Below, piece after piece: positions 26,501-34,401 of a stretch of 64,000 nucleotides of DNA. The notes under the pieces were generated by a model. That model saw only the letters and a program-made list of their open reading frames with translations, was not told the origin of the DNA and made no database searches. Both the position numbers and the translations under genes were made by a program. The stretch's first letter is position 1. Each line of letters opens with the position of its first letter. Source of the DNA: an uncultured Eubacteriales bacterium (lineage in GTDB: Bacteria > Bacillota > Clostridia > Oscillospirales > Acutalibacteraceae); assembly GCA_934436505.1 (NCBI GenBank), contig CAKSAP010000002.1:394577-458576 (forward strand). The letters run 5' to 3'.

Positions 26501-27464
26501 GTTAGAGCGTGGTAAACAGATGCTTGGTGAAACAATATACTCGTTGTATGAAGAGGCGGGCGTTTTCGAAGCTTGTAATTATCCCGGTTGGGAAGATAAA
26601 GTTTCCGAGTTATCACGAGAAGTAACCTTTACCCGTGTATATCAGAAAATGTCAGAAATTAAAGCGGGATACGAAGATCCTACAAACCCAAGAGGAAGGA
26701 TTGGTAATGATACACGAGACGCATACGCAAGACTGTTAGACCGTTTGCAAGCATTCAACCGAGAGTTTTCTATTGAATACAAATTGTTTGGAACTTCAGA
26801 GGGAATCAGTATTGACGAATTGATAGGAAACGACGATGTAACGGTTCTCGAATCAAAAGGATTGGAAAACACATTCCGCAACTTTATTTTTGGCGTTATT
26901 ACGTCCGGCTTCTACAAATATGCTTTAGCACACGAAAAAGGATACTTGGCAGACGATCAGTATGAAACCGTGTTGGTAATTGAGGAAGCAAACGAAGTGT
27001 TGATTGGTAACGATGCAGCAGGTTCCGCCGCAAGTGGGCGTGGCTCATCCGGTGCAAGTTTAAGCGGACAGTCAGAGTTCGAACAAATTTTGGATCAGTC
27101 AGCAGGATACGGATTGTTTATCATTGCAATTACACAAAAGGTTGCTGATATGCCAAAATCGATTATTTCAAACTCAGGACTGATTTTCGCAGGGCGCTTG
27201 GTGTCTACCGATGATATAACCGTTGTTACTCGTTGTATCGGACGCGAGGAGAGATACGAAGACCGTGATATTGTTAAGTGGTTCCCGCGCAGTCCTACAG
27301 GATGGTTTGTATGTAAATCCGGAAGAACATATAGTTTCAAGGATGCAGAACCTGTACTTGTGCAGATATCAAGGCTGAATATTGCTCCGCCGAGCAATGC
27401 AGAAATCGACGAGATACTTCTGAAGAAAGAGGCTTCGGAAAAATTAAACACGGTGATTGTATAA
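23502..27464 (+). CDS. HerA/VirB4-like ATPase with long Ser/Gly/Gln repeat domain
   Basis: This 1320-residue protein is probably a DNA- or protein-pumping ATPase of the HerA/FtsK/VirB4 group. Residues 1-285 form an N-terminal domain. Residues about 290-720 are a repeat dominated by S, G, Q and N in a four-residue rhythm such as GQSI or GQSF. The C-terminal domain, 730-1320, holds Walker A GASRSGKT (905-912) and a Walker B-like VLVIEEANE (about 1156-1164). Such ATPases energise conjugation or pilus systems. AAAGGAGG precedes ATG 23502. The gene lies between the membrane-protein cluster and the Tad operon, which suggests one machine. Confidence 0.85.
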   Translation: MGLSCYDIKKILNPKFNNYPSDDFRIIDSWTLYHENPGVKINDRKLNYLCYELESIDPETGEKTHYYKAIKLARVDRIPKSAKQSTALMDMQAQVLSSAWQQGFNLITIIANIIKPAVGLLYLYGVQGVSTSLEDAKKEADRAYTGFMYSMQATYKVLELRCICAEEAEWLREKMYSMEYMTVVRGIPKAQEGGVDAGDKGIGGKNLNPQSQGTLEEMIIGMADYEYVLEVISTPVYRNTLEEWSLRTQRDMTDWYGQLQGNKSFSMGISLPMMFAANQSSSQGWNKAYTDAESVSHSQGESFSTSYGENVGQALSQSYGQSIGQSRGMSVTDSVSQSHSISQGQSFGQNWGSSFGQSIGSSFNQSVGQGQSISHNEGTSTGESFGTSQGQSYGFSQGQNVSQSHNVGTNQSFGQTLTETVGRTNSSTIGQTATQSTGQSFNNSYSSGTSQSVSSSGSHGTNSSTSFNSSQTTGSSHTSGSSDTAGGSVGAFGLGANYSHGWNRSDSTSQSSSTGMGSSYGTSDTIGWGTSTGTSNSVSSGSSVSNSSSLANSSSLSESLSHSQGVSNSQTFGTSESYGTSYGQSMSENWGVNQSTSHSQNISQNVSNGWGQNISMSTGIGQNVGQSSSQNEGMSASLSNSESYGVSQGRSVGNSYSESVTQSISQGTTQSYGKSQSIGQGQSYTDGTSSSTSQSTGSSGAYVQGASSSMGMGPSIGYNKSYIWMDQEVKDILELLEFQNERLKLALRDGGAFYTYVYIACSSQDALSAAMTIAKSTWRNEYALTAPLQVLNLTDEEQKHLLYHFSAFSSDVTKEDISGLRDYKYATVLLPGEYVAYTHLPRISEGGIFAEANDIPKFSVPGQLKGEVYMGTILSAERYTMLNGYRTPHDYRIDEAQMMHGFFTGASRSGKTVAAMRFIAELAQVKRKSTGKRFRIVCMDPKQDWRTLARFVEPERFRFFSLGNTRFRPVKINPLKIPHGVVPQVWIDGVIDIYCRAYGLLERGKQMLGETIYSLYEEAGVFEACNYPGWEDKVSELSREVTFTRVYQKMSEIKAGYEDPTNPRGRIGNDTRDAYARLLDRLQAFNREFSIEYKLFGTSEGISIDELIGNDDVTVLESKGLENTFRNFIFGVITSGFYKYALAHEKGYLADDQYETVLVIEEANEVLIGNDAAGSAASGRGSSGASLSGQSEFEQILDQSAGYGLFIIAITQKVADMPKSIISNSGLIFAGRLVSTDDITVVTRCIGREERYEDRDIVKWFPRSPTGWFVCKSGRTYSFKDAEPVLVQISRLNIAPPSNAEIDEILLKKEASEKLNTVIV
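24370..25660 (+). repeat. Degenerate 12-bp coding repeat (Gly-Gln-Ser-hydrophobic)
   Basis: Within the ATPase gene, about 430 codons repeat a degenerate 4-residue unit, [SG]-Q-[SG]-hydrophobic (for example GQSF, GQSI, SQSY). S or G sits at almost every second residue, which gives an alternating beta-strand pattern. At DNA level it is a degenerate 12-bp repeat with frequent GGACAGAG-like words. Confidence 0.85.
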
Positions 27465-27717
27465 AGAAGCGAGCAGTGACGGAAAATAAAGGTCGAAAAA
27501 GTTGTCAACGCAATGTTGATACAGGTGAAATATTTTACCATGTGTGCTTTCTGTTTATCTGTTGCGGTCGGCTCTTAGTACAGAATTAAACAAATTAATA
27601 CTTTTACAGACATCGGTGCGTGAACTGTACATTTACGCGATTTCGGTGTCTGTTTTTTTTGTGTGAATATATGCGAGCGTCAGTTGTTATGTGAAATTTT
27701 TTATAATCAAAATCAAT
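27465..27717 (+). other. Non-coding stretch between ATPase gene and Tad operon
   Basis: About 310 bases without a convincing gene before ATG 27777. It holds a small inverted repeat near 27500-27522 (GTCAAC and GTTGA), a 21-codon ATG ORF with no clear ribosome site, and the large terminator hairpin at 27606-27660. A small RNA ending at that terminator is possible but unsupported by any promoter I can identify. Confidence 0.4.
27606..27660 (+). terminator. Large intrinsic terminator
   Basis: ACAGACA and CG pair with CG and TGTCTGT, with an inner GCGT/ACGC stem and a loop of about 11 bases, followed by eight T. It ends the ATPase unit before the Tad operon. Confidence 0.85.
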
Positions 27718-27733
27718 CATACTATCTTTAGGA
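27718..27733 (+). promoter_or_regulatory. Shared promoter-like motif, copy 10 (Tad operon)
   Basis: CATACTATCTTTAGGA. It drives the nine-gene Tad pilus operon. Confidence 0.73.
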
Positions 27734-27776
27734 AATGAATTCCGACACTTCATATGATAAAGGAGATTATACAGTT

Positions 27777-28436
27777 ATGACAAAAAACAAAAAAATCCTG
27801 ATTGTATCGGGAGCCGGTCTTGTAAGCATTATTTTGGTGATAGTGTGTATCTTTGCATTTTTATCTCCGCAGAGAACGACAATATACACCTTTAAGAATG
27901 CATATTCAGCAGGCACTCAGATTACATCGGATATGTTTACACCCATTCAAGTCGATTCGACGATTGTGGTCGCTGGAGCAAAAGCTGATATGAATAAGCG
28001 ATTTGTAACGAACAAGGAGTTTGAAGAGATTATAAAAAGAGGGGATTCGCTGAAGATGGACGTCGGAGAAGGAACGCCGCTTATGCTCTCTTTTTTATCG
28101 GTAACAGGCGGAAATGCAATTGAGATGTCTATGAAATCATCGGCAATCGCTGTAACGGTAAATGTAGATAATATTTCGGGCGTTACAGATGAACTCGGGG
28201 CAGAATCAAGAGTAAACGTCTATGTATCCTATCGTGCAAGCGGAACAACTCTTTTGCTTGAAAACATGCGTGTATTGGAAGTGTATAAAAACAACGATGG
28301 TTCACTGAACAGCGCAACTTTAGAAGTCAATAACGATCAGGCGTTAAAACTCATTGAGGCACAAAATAATGGTTCGCTTCATCTTGGTTTGGTCAATGGA
28401 AGCGGATATCAGTATATTAACCCTAATGCACAATAA
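27777..28436 (+). CDS. cpaB: CpaB/RcpC-like Tad pilus assembly protein (SAF domain)
   Basis: This 219-residue protein has one N-terminal membrane helix (about 8-32) and an SAF-like beta-clip region (about 40-110), followed by an RcpC/CpaB-like beta domain (about 115-215). CpaB is an envelope part of Tad pili. ATG 27777 sits ten bases after AGGAGA (27761-27766). An in-frame ATG at 27735 lies only 17 bases from the promoter motif and has no ribosome site, so I reject it. It is the first gene of the Tad operon and is followed by a CpaE-like ATPase, the usual order. Confidence 0.85.
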   Translation: MTKNKKILIVSGAGLVSIILVIVCIFAFLSPQRTTIYTFKNAYSAGTQITSDMFTPIQVDSTIVVAGAKADMNKRFVTNKEFEEIIKRGDSLKMDVGEGTPLMLSFLSVTGGNAIEMSMKSSAIAVTVNVDNISGVTDELGAESRVNVYVSYRASGTTLLLENMRVLEVYKNNDGSLNSATLEVNNDQALKLIEAQNNGSLHLGLVNGSGYQYINPNAQ

Positions 28437-28471
28437 ACAAAACAAAGAAATATCGAAAGGAGACTATTGAA

Positions 28472-29998
28472 ATGATGAAATTCATAGTCGTGGATTCACG
28501 AAAGACATTTTTGGATGATATTAACACCCGGTTGCTGTTAGATGATGAGCGCAATATTGATGTTGTATCAACATTAACTTCTGCCGGAAATCTTCATAAT
28601 GCTATCAGCGCATACAAACCGGATGTTGTGGCTGTCTGCGAAAATATTGTTGAAACGCAATCTGATTGGGATTATGCGGATGCAGAAATCGTAGGATATG
28701 CCGTAACAGACGAGGGAGAAGACGTTTTTAGAAGATACAATTTACCGTGCTACGGCAAGGTAAGGAATACCACGCATCTTCTTAATCTAATGGAAGGTCC
28801 GATACCGAGCAATAAAAGCAATAAAAAGCAGGAGAAAAACGAAACGGTTAATTCGGAACTAGATACCGAAGCGGCAAAAGTTGACAGTCACGATATTTCA
28901 GCAAGAGAGATAATGCAGGAAGTCAAGCAGGATAAGGCATATAAAGATACGGTGATTGCAGAACTCGATGAGGAAATAACCGAGGAATTAAATACTCCGA
29001 CAAATACCGAAACAATTCCAATAAGAGAGCCGGCGACAAAAATGAGCCAGATCGAAATGCTTCGTCAACAGAAAAAGGCTGCGCATTTTGGACACACGGA
29101 AGAGGAGGCAAATGAGCATTTAAACAACGATATATATAAGCGAAAACTGCCTGCGAAAGTAGTTACGGTATACAGTTCAAAAGGCGGGGTGGGAAAGACC
29201 ACTCTTTCTACGGAAATTGCTTCATATCTTGCGCTTACCGAGCACGGAAGGGGACGTTATCGCGTTTGTATTGCTGATTACAACATCGATTTTGGAGACG
29301 TCAGAGCTACTTTAGGACTGAACAACGATGACGCCGATATGACACTCTGGGCAATGGATATAAGAGACAGAATACAGAACGGTGAAAAGCCGGAAGATAT
29401 TCAGTATTCTAAAAAGGAGATTGAAAGCTATCTTCAAATTGCAGATAAAATCGGCTTGTATGCGCTTTGTGCCCCCAACACTCACGAGGAATCAATGGAT
29501 ATCGGACAAAATGAGTTGGAAGTTATGCTTAGGAATTTAATTCATAACGGCGGCTTTGATTATGTGGTATGTGATACCGGAAACAATACGCGAGATTCGT
29601 CTTTTTGCGCATTGGAAATGGCAGATCATGTGTTTTTGGTGGTAACACAGGATGTTAACGCAGCTTCCTGTAACAAATCAGTTCTTGAAACATTTGGCGC
29701 CATTGGATTCGATATGTCAAAGATTAGCCTTATTATTAATAAAATTATGCCTGTGAAATATACAGGGGTTCAGCCGAAAGACATTGAAGATTATTTCGAA
29801 AAATACCCTTGTGTGGCAAGGGTTAAGAATGATATGGATCTCATTAAAACCAATAATCTTTCAGAGCCAATTGTTTTGCAGCCAAACCACGACGTAACGA
29901 AGGAACTTCGAAAGATTATTGCGTTCCTTACCGGCGATAAAGAAGCTTCGGTTGTACAGCAGAAAAATGGATTTTTATCGAGACTTTTTAAGAGATAA
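28472..29998 (+). CDS. cpaE: CpaE/TadZ-like pilus localisation ATPase
   Basis: This 508-residue protein has a degenerate receiver-like N-terminal domain (about 1-115), an acidic linker (about 115-225) and a MinD/ParA-type P-loop domain. The P-loop is KGGVGKTT near 236-243, with ADYNIDFGDV near 267-276 and a VVCDTGNN block near 364-371. CpaE/TadZ proteins place the Tad pilus in the cell. ATGATG at 28472 follows GAAAGGAGA. It is the second gene of the operon, 35 bases after cpaB and 14 before the CpaF gene. Confidence 0.9.
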   Translation: MMKFIVVDSRKTFLDDINTRLLLDDERNIDVVSTLTSAGNLHNAISAYKPDVVAVCENIVETQSDWDYADAEIVGYAVTDEGEDVFRRYNLPCYGKVRNTTHLLNLMEGPIPSNKSNKKQEKNETVNSELDTEAAKVDSHDISAREIMQEVKQDKAYKDTVIAELDEEITEELNTPTNTETIPIREPATKMSQIEMLRQQKKAAHFGHTEEEANEHLNNDIYKRKLPAKVVTVYSSKGGVGKTTLSTEIASYLALTEHGRGRYRVCIADYNIDFGDVRATLGLNNDDADMTLWAMDIRDRIQNGEKPEDIQYSKKEIESYLQIADKIGLYALCAPNTHEESMDIGQNELEVMLRNLIHNGGFDYVVCDTGNNTRDSSFCALEMADHVFLVVTQDVNAASCNKSVLETFGAIGFDMSKISLIINKIMPVKYTGVQPKDIEDYFEKYPCVARVKNDMDLIKTNNLSEPIVLQPNHDVTKELRKIIAFLTGDKEASVVQQKNGFLSRLFKR

Positions 29999-30012
29999 GG
30001 AGATGAGCGGAA

Positions 30013-31356
30013 ATGCCGATTTTGAAGGACAAAATCAAAAACGATAAATTAGAGAGACAGGATATTGACCGCAAAGTTGCAAATGCAGCAATGAACCCAA
30101 CAGAGTCCGAGGCACAGGAAGTACGAAAAATCATTGCGGCTATATCTGATGATTTTAAAACAGAATTGTCTGAGTCCGGATTTACGCGAGCGATAACAGA
30201 GAGAATCAAAAAAAGCATAGCATTACGTTGCGGGGAATTAGATGTTGATTATGAAACGAAAAAGCGTATTGAAATTCTATCAATCGCAAATATCACAGGC
30301 TTAGGACCGATTCAGCCATATATGGACGACGAAAGCGTCACGGAAGTAATTGTACAGAGATATGACAATATCTGCATTGAAAGAAAGGGATTGATTGAAA
30401 AAGCAGATGCCTCTTTTATGAACGAAGAGCATCTCAGAACGACTATCAACCGTATTGTACAACCTATCGGCAGGCAGATAAATTTGCAATCACCTATGGT
30501 GGATGCAAGATTGGAAGACGGCTCGCGTGTAAATGCCACAATTCCGCCCGCTACTCCGGATGGTGCAACACTTACTATTCGAAAGTTTTCCAAGAAGGCG
30601 CTGACAGGGGAAGATTATCTGAAATTTGGTTCGTTAGATGAACGAATGTTGGTGTTTTTGGCACGGTGTGTACAGTGTAAGACCTCTATTATTGTATCCG
30701 GCGGAACAACCGCAGGAAAAACAACGCTTCTTAATATGCTTTCCGGTTATATTCCGAAAGACGAACTCATTGTAACGATTGAGGACGACTGTGAATTGCA
30801 GTTAAATCAACCGAATGTACGCAGAATGGAAGCGTGCGCTACATTGGATAATGGCAGTGCAAAAATAACGGTACAGTCGCTTGTGAAAAACGCACTGCGT
30901 ATGCGCCCCGACCGTATTATCGTCGGTGAGATTCGAGATAAAACCATTGTGGATATGATGTCTGCTATGTCTACCGGTCACGAAGGTTCAATGTGTACGG
31001 TACATGCTTCAAGTCCCAGCAGTCTGGTTAATGTGCGTATGCCGATATTATATAAAATGGCAGGTGATGATTTCAGCGAATCGGCTCAGGCGATGCAAAT
31101 AAGTGAGGCGATCAAACTTATTGTTCAGTTAAACCGTACTAAAGAAGGCAAAAGGGTAATTACTCATATTACTCACGTCAAAGGATTAGACGATAACGGC
31201 AGAGTTGAATTACATGATATATACTGCTACGACGAGAAAAAGAAGAGATTTTACGCAACGGGATATATTCCAAAAGACATCCTGCAGCAGCTCGATAAAA
31301 ACAACATTCGTTTTAAGTCGGAAATGTTTCAAGAGGTAGGTGATATACATGAATGA
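30013..31356 (+). CDS. cpaF: CpaF/TadA pilus motor ATPase
   Basis: This hexameric secretion ATPase powers pilus extension and, in Tad systems, also retraction. It has 447 residues. Walker A is GGTTAGKTT (230-238), with Ala-Gly where GSGK is usual; TIEDDCELQL is the Asp box, VGEIRD the Walker B region (about 302) and TGHEGSMCTVHA the His box. A family-typical N-terminal domain with IERKG covers about 1-150. TAAGGAGATGA precedes ATG 30013. Its end overlaps the tadB start. Related ATPases (VirB11) also drive conjugation, which fits the possible DNA-transfer role. Confidence 0.95.
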   Translation: MPILKDKIKNDKLERQDIDRKVANAAMNPTESEAQEVRKIIAAISDDFKTELSESGFTRAITERIKKSIALRCGELDVDYETKKRIEILSIANITGLGPIQPYMDDESVTEVIVQRYDNICIERKGLIEKADASFMNEEHLRTTINRIVQPIGRQINLQSPMVDARLEDGSRVNATIPPATPDGATLTIRKFSKKALTGEDYLKFGSLDERMLVFLARCVQCKTSIIVSGGTTAGKTTLLNMLSGYIPKDELIVTIEDDCELQLNQPNVRRMEACATLDNGSAKITVQSLVKNALRMRPDRIIVGEIRDKTIVDMMSAMSTGHEGSMCTVHASSPSSLVNVRMPILYKMAGDDFSESAQAMQISEAIKLIVQLNRTKEGKRVITHITHVKGLDDNGRVELHDIYCYDEKKKRFYATGYIPKDILQQLDKNNIRFKSEMFQEVGDIHE

Positions 31357-32239
31357 TTTGCTTCCTATTTATGTGTTTTCGGCAATTACGGTAGTTTGTA
31401 TTATTATCGTTGTGATTTTGAAAATACAGGAAAAGCATTCTCTATTAAGTGTAGAAGACAACGATTTTATTGAAGACTTTATAGAAAAAAAGAAACGCAA
31501 ACTCAATTCCAATTTAGGAACGATGTCGTTTAAAACATATACTACAATGCTTATCGGGCTTCCGCTCGCTGTGATGCTTGGTGGTTGGCTTTTACTTGAC
31601 AATAAGGCTGTTGCAATGCTGCTCGCAATAGGGAGTGTGTTTGTTCCGGACTTTATCATTAAATCCTCGGAAAGAAAGCAAAAAGACTTATTTGAAGAGC
31701 GATATGCACGAGGATTGAAAGCTCTTTCATCCTGCCTCAGAGCCAATATGAGCATACAACAGGCAGTGAGCGAGGTTAGCGAGAATATCTATGTACATGA
31801 GAGTATCAGAGACGGATTTCAACAGATTAATGCTGATATACGAGTAGGACTCACGGTACAGGAAGCATTCCAACGCTTTGCCGATCACTCAAAAAGCCAG
31901 GATGCGCAGGATGTAGCAAAAGCTATCGCAATGCAAAATGACGTTGGCGGAAGCGAAGCAAGGGTTATTGAGAATGTTGCAAACAATATTCAAAATCGAA
32001 TTATGATGCGAAAAGAAATCAAATCGCTTTTTGCGGAAACAAATGTGATGGTAACTTTTATGGACTTTATTCCGTTTGTTGTTGTGTTGATTTTGTATAT
32101 CGGTGCTCCGCAGCTGATTAACCCGTATTTCGAATCAGTTTCAATGGTGCTGGTGTTAATAGGACTGCTTTCATTTACATTGTTGGGTTCTGTGTTTATT
32201 CGCCGAAAATTGAACAATGCGAAGAGAGGAGGAAAATAG
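31349..32239 (+). CDS. tadB: TadB-like inner-membrane platform protein
   Basis: This 296-residue protein has an N-terminal helix (about 5-27), a pair of membrane helices near 60-110, a T2SSF/GspF-type cytoplasmic domain (about 115-230) and C-terminal helices (about 228-285). TadB and TadC form the platform on which the motor acts. GTG 31340 and ATG 31349 are both in frame; AGGTGAT before ATG 31349 favours the latter. It overlaps cpaF by eight bases and is three bases from tadC. Confidence 0.9.
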   Translation: MNDLLPIYVFSAITVVCIIIVVILKIQEKHSLLSVEDNDFIEDFIEKKKRKLNSNLGTMSFKTYTTMLIGLPLAVMLGGWLLLDNKAVAMLLAIGSVFVPDFIIKSSERKQKDLFEERYARGLKALSSCLRANMSIQQAVSEVSENIYVHESIRDGFQQINADIRVGLTVQEAFQRFADHSKSQDAQDVAKAIAMQNDVGGSEARVIENVANNIQNRIMMRKEIKSLFAETNVMVTFMDFIPFVVVLILYIGAPQLINPYFESVSMVLVLIGLLSFTLLGSVFIRRKLNNAKRGGK

Positions 32240-32242
32240 CTT

Positions 32243-33142
32243 ATGACATTGGCATTATTTGCAATGATAATTGGTTGGGTATTGGCTTTAGCAATGATCT
32301 CGCTTATCGCTATTGGGAAAAATTACGCAAAGCAGGAAGCGGATAAGAAACTTAAAAAGGAAATCGGATATAAAGAAGAACCCTTGTATAAAGATTTAGA
32401 CGTCAAAATTTACGACGCTTTTATTCATAAGAAGCCGGAGATTGTGGCAAGAAAAATTGGAATTAACGCAGAAGAGTATTACAAAAACTGTGAACTAATT
32501 CGCAAACCAGCCAATCTTAAAGGCTTAATTGCTAAAATCGGATTGTCGGCAATGACAGTTCTATGGTTTACCGTTGTAGGATTGATTACAAAAAATTGGT
32601 ATGTCAGCATAGCTGGTATTTTGATTGGTTTGTTTTTGATAGTTTACTTGGTTAAAAGACCTGAAGAGCAAGCAGCTGATGTACGAGCTCAAATCGTTGC
32701 CGAAATGCCTCGCTTCTTGGATATGTTGCAGACGGCATTATATATCAATATGCCGGTTGAGGAAGCGATTAGTATTACGGCAAAGCACCTGAAAGGGACG
32801 TTGTTAGCCGACGAGTTTGCAAAAACGGTTGCTGAAATACAGCTTGGCGCTTTTGGGTGGCAAACAGCTCTTGAAAATATGTCGCATAAATACGAAGTAG
32901 ATATATTTTCTGATTTTGTACTCGACATTGTAACGGCATACGATAAAGGCATTCCCATATACGATGTTGTAGCAAGGAAAAACAAGGAAATCAAGCAGAC
33001 TAATTTGCTGACGCTAAAAGAGAATGCAAGTAAGCTAAACAGCACAATTGTAATTCCTATTGCAATATTCAAATTGTTACCGCTCATTGTCATTCTCTGT
33101 ATTCCCATTATCTATCAGTTAAGAGACACAGGCGTGTTTTAA
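32243..33142 (+). CDS. tadC: TadC-like inner-membrane platform protein
   Basis: This 299-residue protein has an N-terminal membrane helix (about 3-24), a pair of helices near 95-132, a GspF-like domain with EEQAADVRAQ and MPRFLDMLQTALYINMPVEE (about 140-255), and a C-terminal helix (about 267-292). It partners with TadB as the platform of the Tad machine. GAGAGGAGG lies upstream of ATG 32243. It is followed 24 bases later by the pilin gene. Confidence 0.9.
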   Translation: MTLALFAMIIGWVLALAMISLIAIGKNYAKQEADKKLKKEIGYKEEPLYKDLDVKIYDAFIHKKPEIVARKIGINAEEYYKNCELIRKPANLKGLIAKIGLSAMTVLWFTVVGLITKNWYVSIAGILIGLFLIVYLVKRPEEQAADVRAQIVAEMPRFLDMLQTALYINMPVEEAISITAKHLKGTLLADEFAKTVAEIQLGAFGWQTALENMSHKYEVDIFSDFVLDIVTAYDKGIPIYDVVARKNKEIKQTNLLTLKENASKLNSTIVIPIAIFKLLPLIVILCIPIIYQLRDTGVF

Positions 33143-33166
33143 TATAACATTCAGGAGGTTAAAGAA

Positions 33167-33364
33167 ATGAAAAATTTGATACATGCACTTAAAAAATTTT
33201 GGAAGGATGAAGACGGTTCATCTTTCTTGGAAACAGCAATTATTATCGTCATTGTCGCTATTCTTGCAGTAGCGGTATTTGCGTTGTTTGACAAGGTAAA
33301 TGACAAGTTAAGTCAAGCGGGAGATCAGATTGACGCTATAACCCTTCCGCAGTCCAATCCGTAA
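33167..33364 (+). CDS. flp: Flp-type pilin
   Basis: This 65-residue major pilin subunit has a short basic leader ending DEDG (cleavage expected after Gly17), then SSFLETAIIIVIVAILAVAV. The conserved Glu5 of the mature pilin is Glu22 here, which is needed for assembly. The hydrophobic helix covers about 20-42 and a short polar tail follows. TCAGGAGG precedes ATG 33167. A hairpin terminator directly after the gene probably raises pilin RNA relative to downstream genes. Confidence 0.95.
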   Translation: MKNLIHALKKFWKDEDGSSFLETAIIIVIVAILAVAVFALFDKVNDKLSQAGDQIDAITLPQSNP

Positions 33365-33392
33365 GGAAGGCGCATTACAGCGCCTTTCTTTT
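33362..33392 (+). terminator. Hairpin terminator after the pilin gene
   Basis: AAGGAAGGCGC pairs with GCGCCTTTCTT around ATTACA, followed by TTG. There is no new promoter motif after it, so some transcription must read through to the peptidase gene. Confidence 0.8.
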
Positions 33393-33407
33393 GTGGAGGT
33401 TTATGTT

Positions 33408-33914
33408 ATGGAAAAAACGGTTTTAATCATATCGGTGTTATGTGGTGCAACGCTTTTGATTGCCGCTTCTATCTCCGATATTAAAACAAAGAAAATACCG
33501 AATATGTATACAGTACCAGCTTATCTGATAGGACTTGTGCTCGCTTACACGATTTCATTAAGAGAAATGGGTTTGCGGTTTGTTGGTTCGGCAATCTTTT
33601 TTGTGATATTTGCCGTAATCATTCAAGCAATGGGAGCAGGAGATGTAAAACTCTGTATGGCTCTGATTACTATATGCGGAATTAAACCTGCTATGATAAC
33701 GTTGCTAATTGCCGCTGTTTTAATGATTTTGTGTGGAGTCATTAAGAATAGGAAAAATGCAATAAGCAAAATAAAAAACGGTGCCGTTGCACTGCAGACA
33801 CACTCAACAAAACAGATTAAAGAGACATCTGAGAGGATACCTTTTGCACCGTATCTATTGGCAGGGTATCTAATCACAAGCGCAGGGAGGGCAGTTTTAT
33901 GGTTAAGCGTTTAA
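33408..33914 (+). CDS. cpaA: CpaA/TadV prepilin peptidase
   Basis: This A24-type aspartic peptidase cleaves the leader of Flp pilins. It has 168 residues and about five to six membrane helices. Catalytic aspartates are Asp24 (SISDIKTKKIPN) and Asp79 in GAGDVKL (76-82). GTG 33393 is an earlier in-frame start, but ATG 33408 is eight bases after GGAGG and is preferred. It lies right after the pilin and overlaps the TadE gene by 16 bases. A second related peptidase is encoded at 39464. Confidence 0.92.
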   Translation: MEKTVLIISVLCGATLLIAASISDIKTKKIPNMYTVPAYLIGLVLAYTISLREMGLRFVGSAIFFVIFAVIIQAMGAGDVKLCMALITICGIKPAMITLLIAAVLMILCGVIKNRKNAISKIKNGAVALQTHSTKQIKETSERIPFAPYLLAGYLITSAGRAVLWLSV

Positions 33915-34387
33915 GAAAAATAAAATGGGACGAAGGCGTCAGCGAAATGCTGAGTTTCGTTATTGTCGTTCCGTTTGTTGTACTGCTTATTTGTTCTATA
34001 TTGTCGGCAGAACAGATTTCGGCCGAAAAGCAAAAACTTACCTATGCCGCATACGTGGTTGGCAGAGCGGCGGTTGTTTGTGAAAACGAGGAATATGCGG
34101 AAGCACGAACCGATGCGATGATGCAAGAACTGTATGGCAATGATTTTGTTGACGGTGGATTTCAAAATTCATTAAAACCCGCACAAGGCTGTAGTGATAC
34201 CTATTACTCGTTGGAATTAGTGGGCAATGGAACCGAATGGCAGAAGGGAAATATGGTGAAATGCACAGTGTATCGTTATGTTACACCGTTAATGCCGTTT
34301 ACCTCCGGATATCGTGAATCTACAATTGTTATGATGATAGAAAACGGAGTAAACAGCGGAACTTCAATTGGCGATTACACCGGATGA
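33899..34387 (+). CDS. tadE: TadE-like pseudopilin
   Basis: This 162-residue protein has a type IV pilin-like N-terminus: basic leader, then GVSEMLSFVIVVPFVVLLIC (about 13-32) with a Glu at the fourth position after Gly13. The C-terminal domain is small and beta-rich (about 50-150) with two or three Cys. TadE-type minor pilins are processed by the CpaA peptidase and help start or regulate pilus assembly. It overlaps cpaA upstream and the start region of the next gene downstream. Confidence 0.85.
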   Translation: MVKRLRKIKWDEGVSEMLSFVIVVPFVVLLICSILSAEQISAEKQKLTYAAYVVGRAAVVCENEEYAEARTDAMMQELYGNDFVDGGFQNSLKPAQGCSDTYYSLELVGNGTEWQKGNMVKCTVYRYVTPLMPFTSGYRESTIVMMIENGVNSGTSIGDYTG

Positions 34388-34401
34388 TAACGGAGGAAAA
34401 T

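Noticed and set aside
27735..27776. Earlier start for the CpaB-like protein at ATG 27735
   Set aside because: It lies 17 bases from the promoter motif start with no ribosome site, while ATG 27777 follows AGGAGA.
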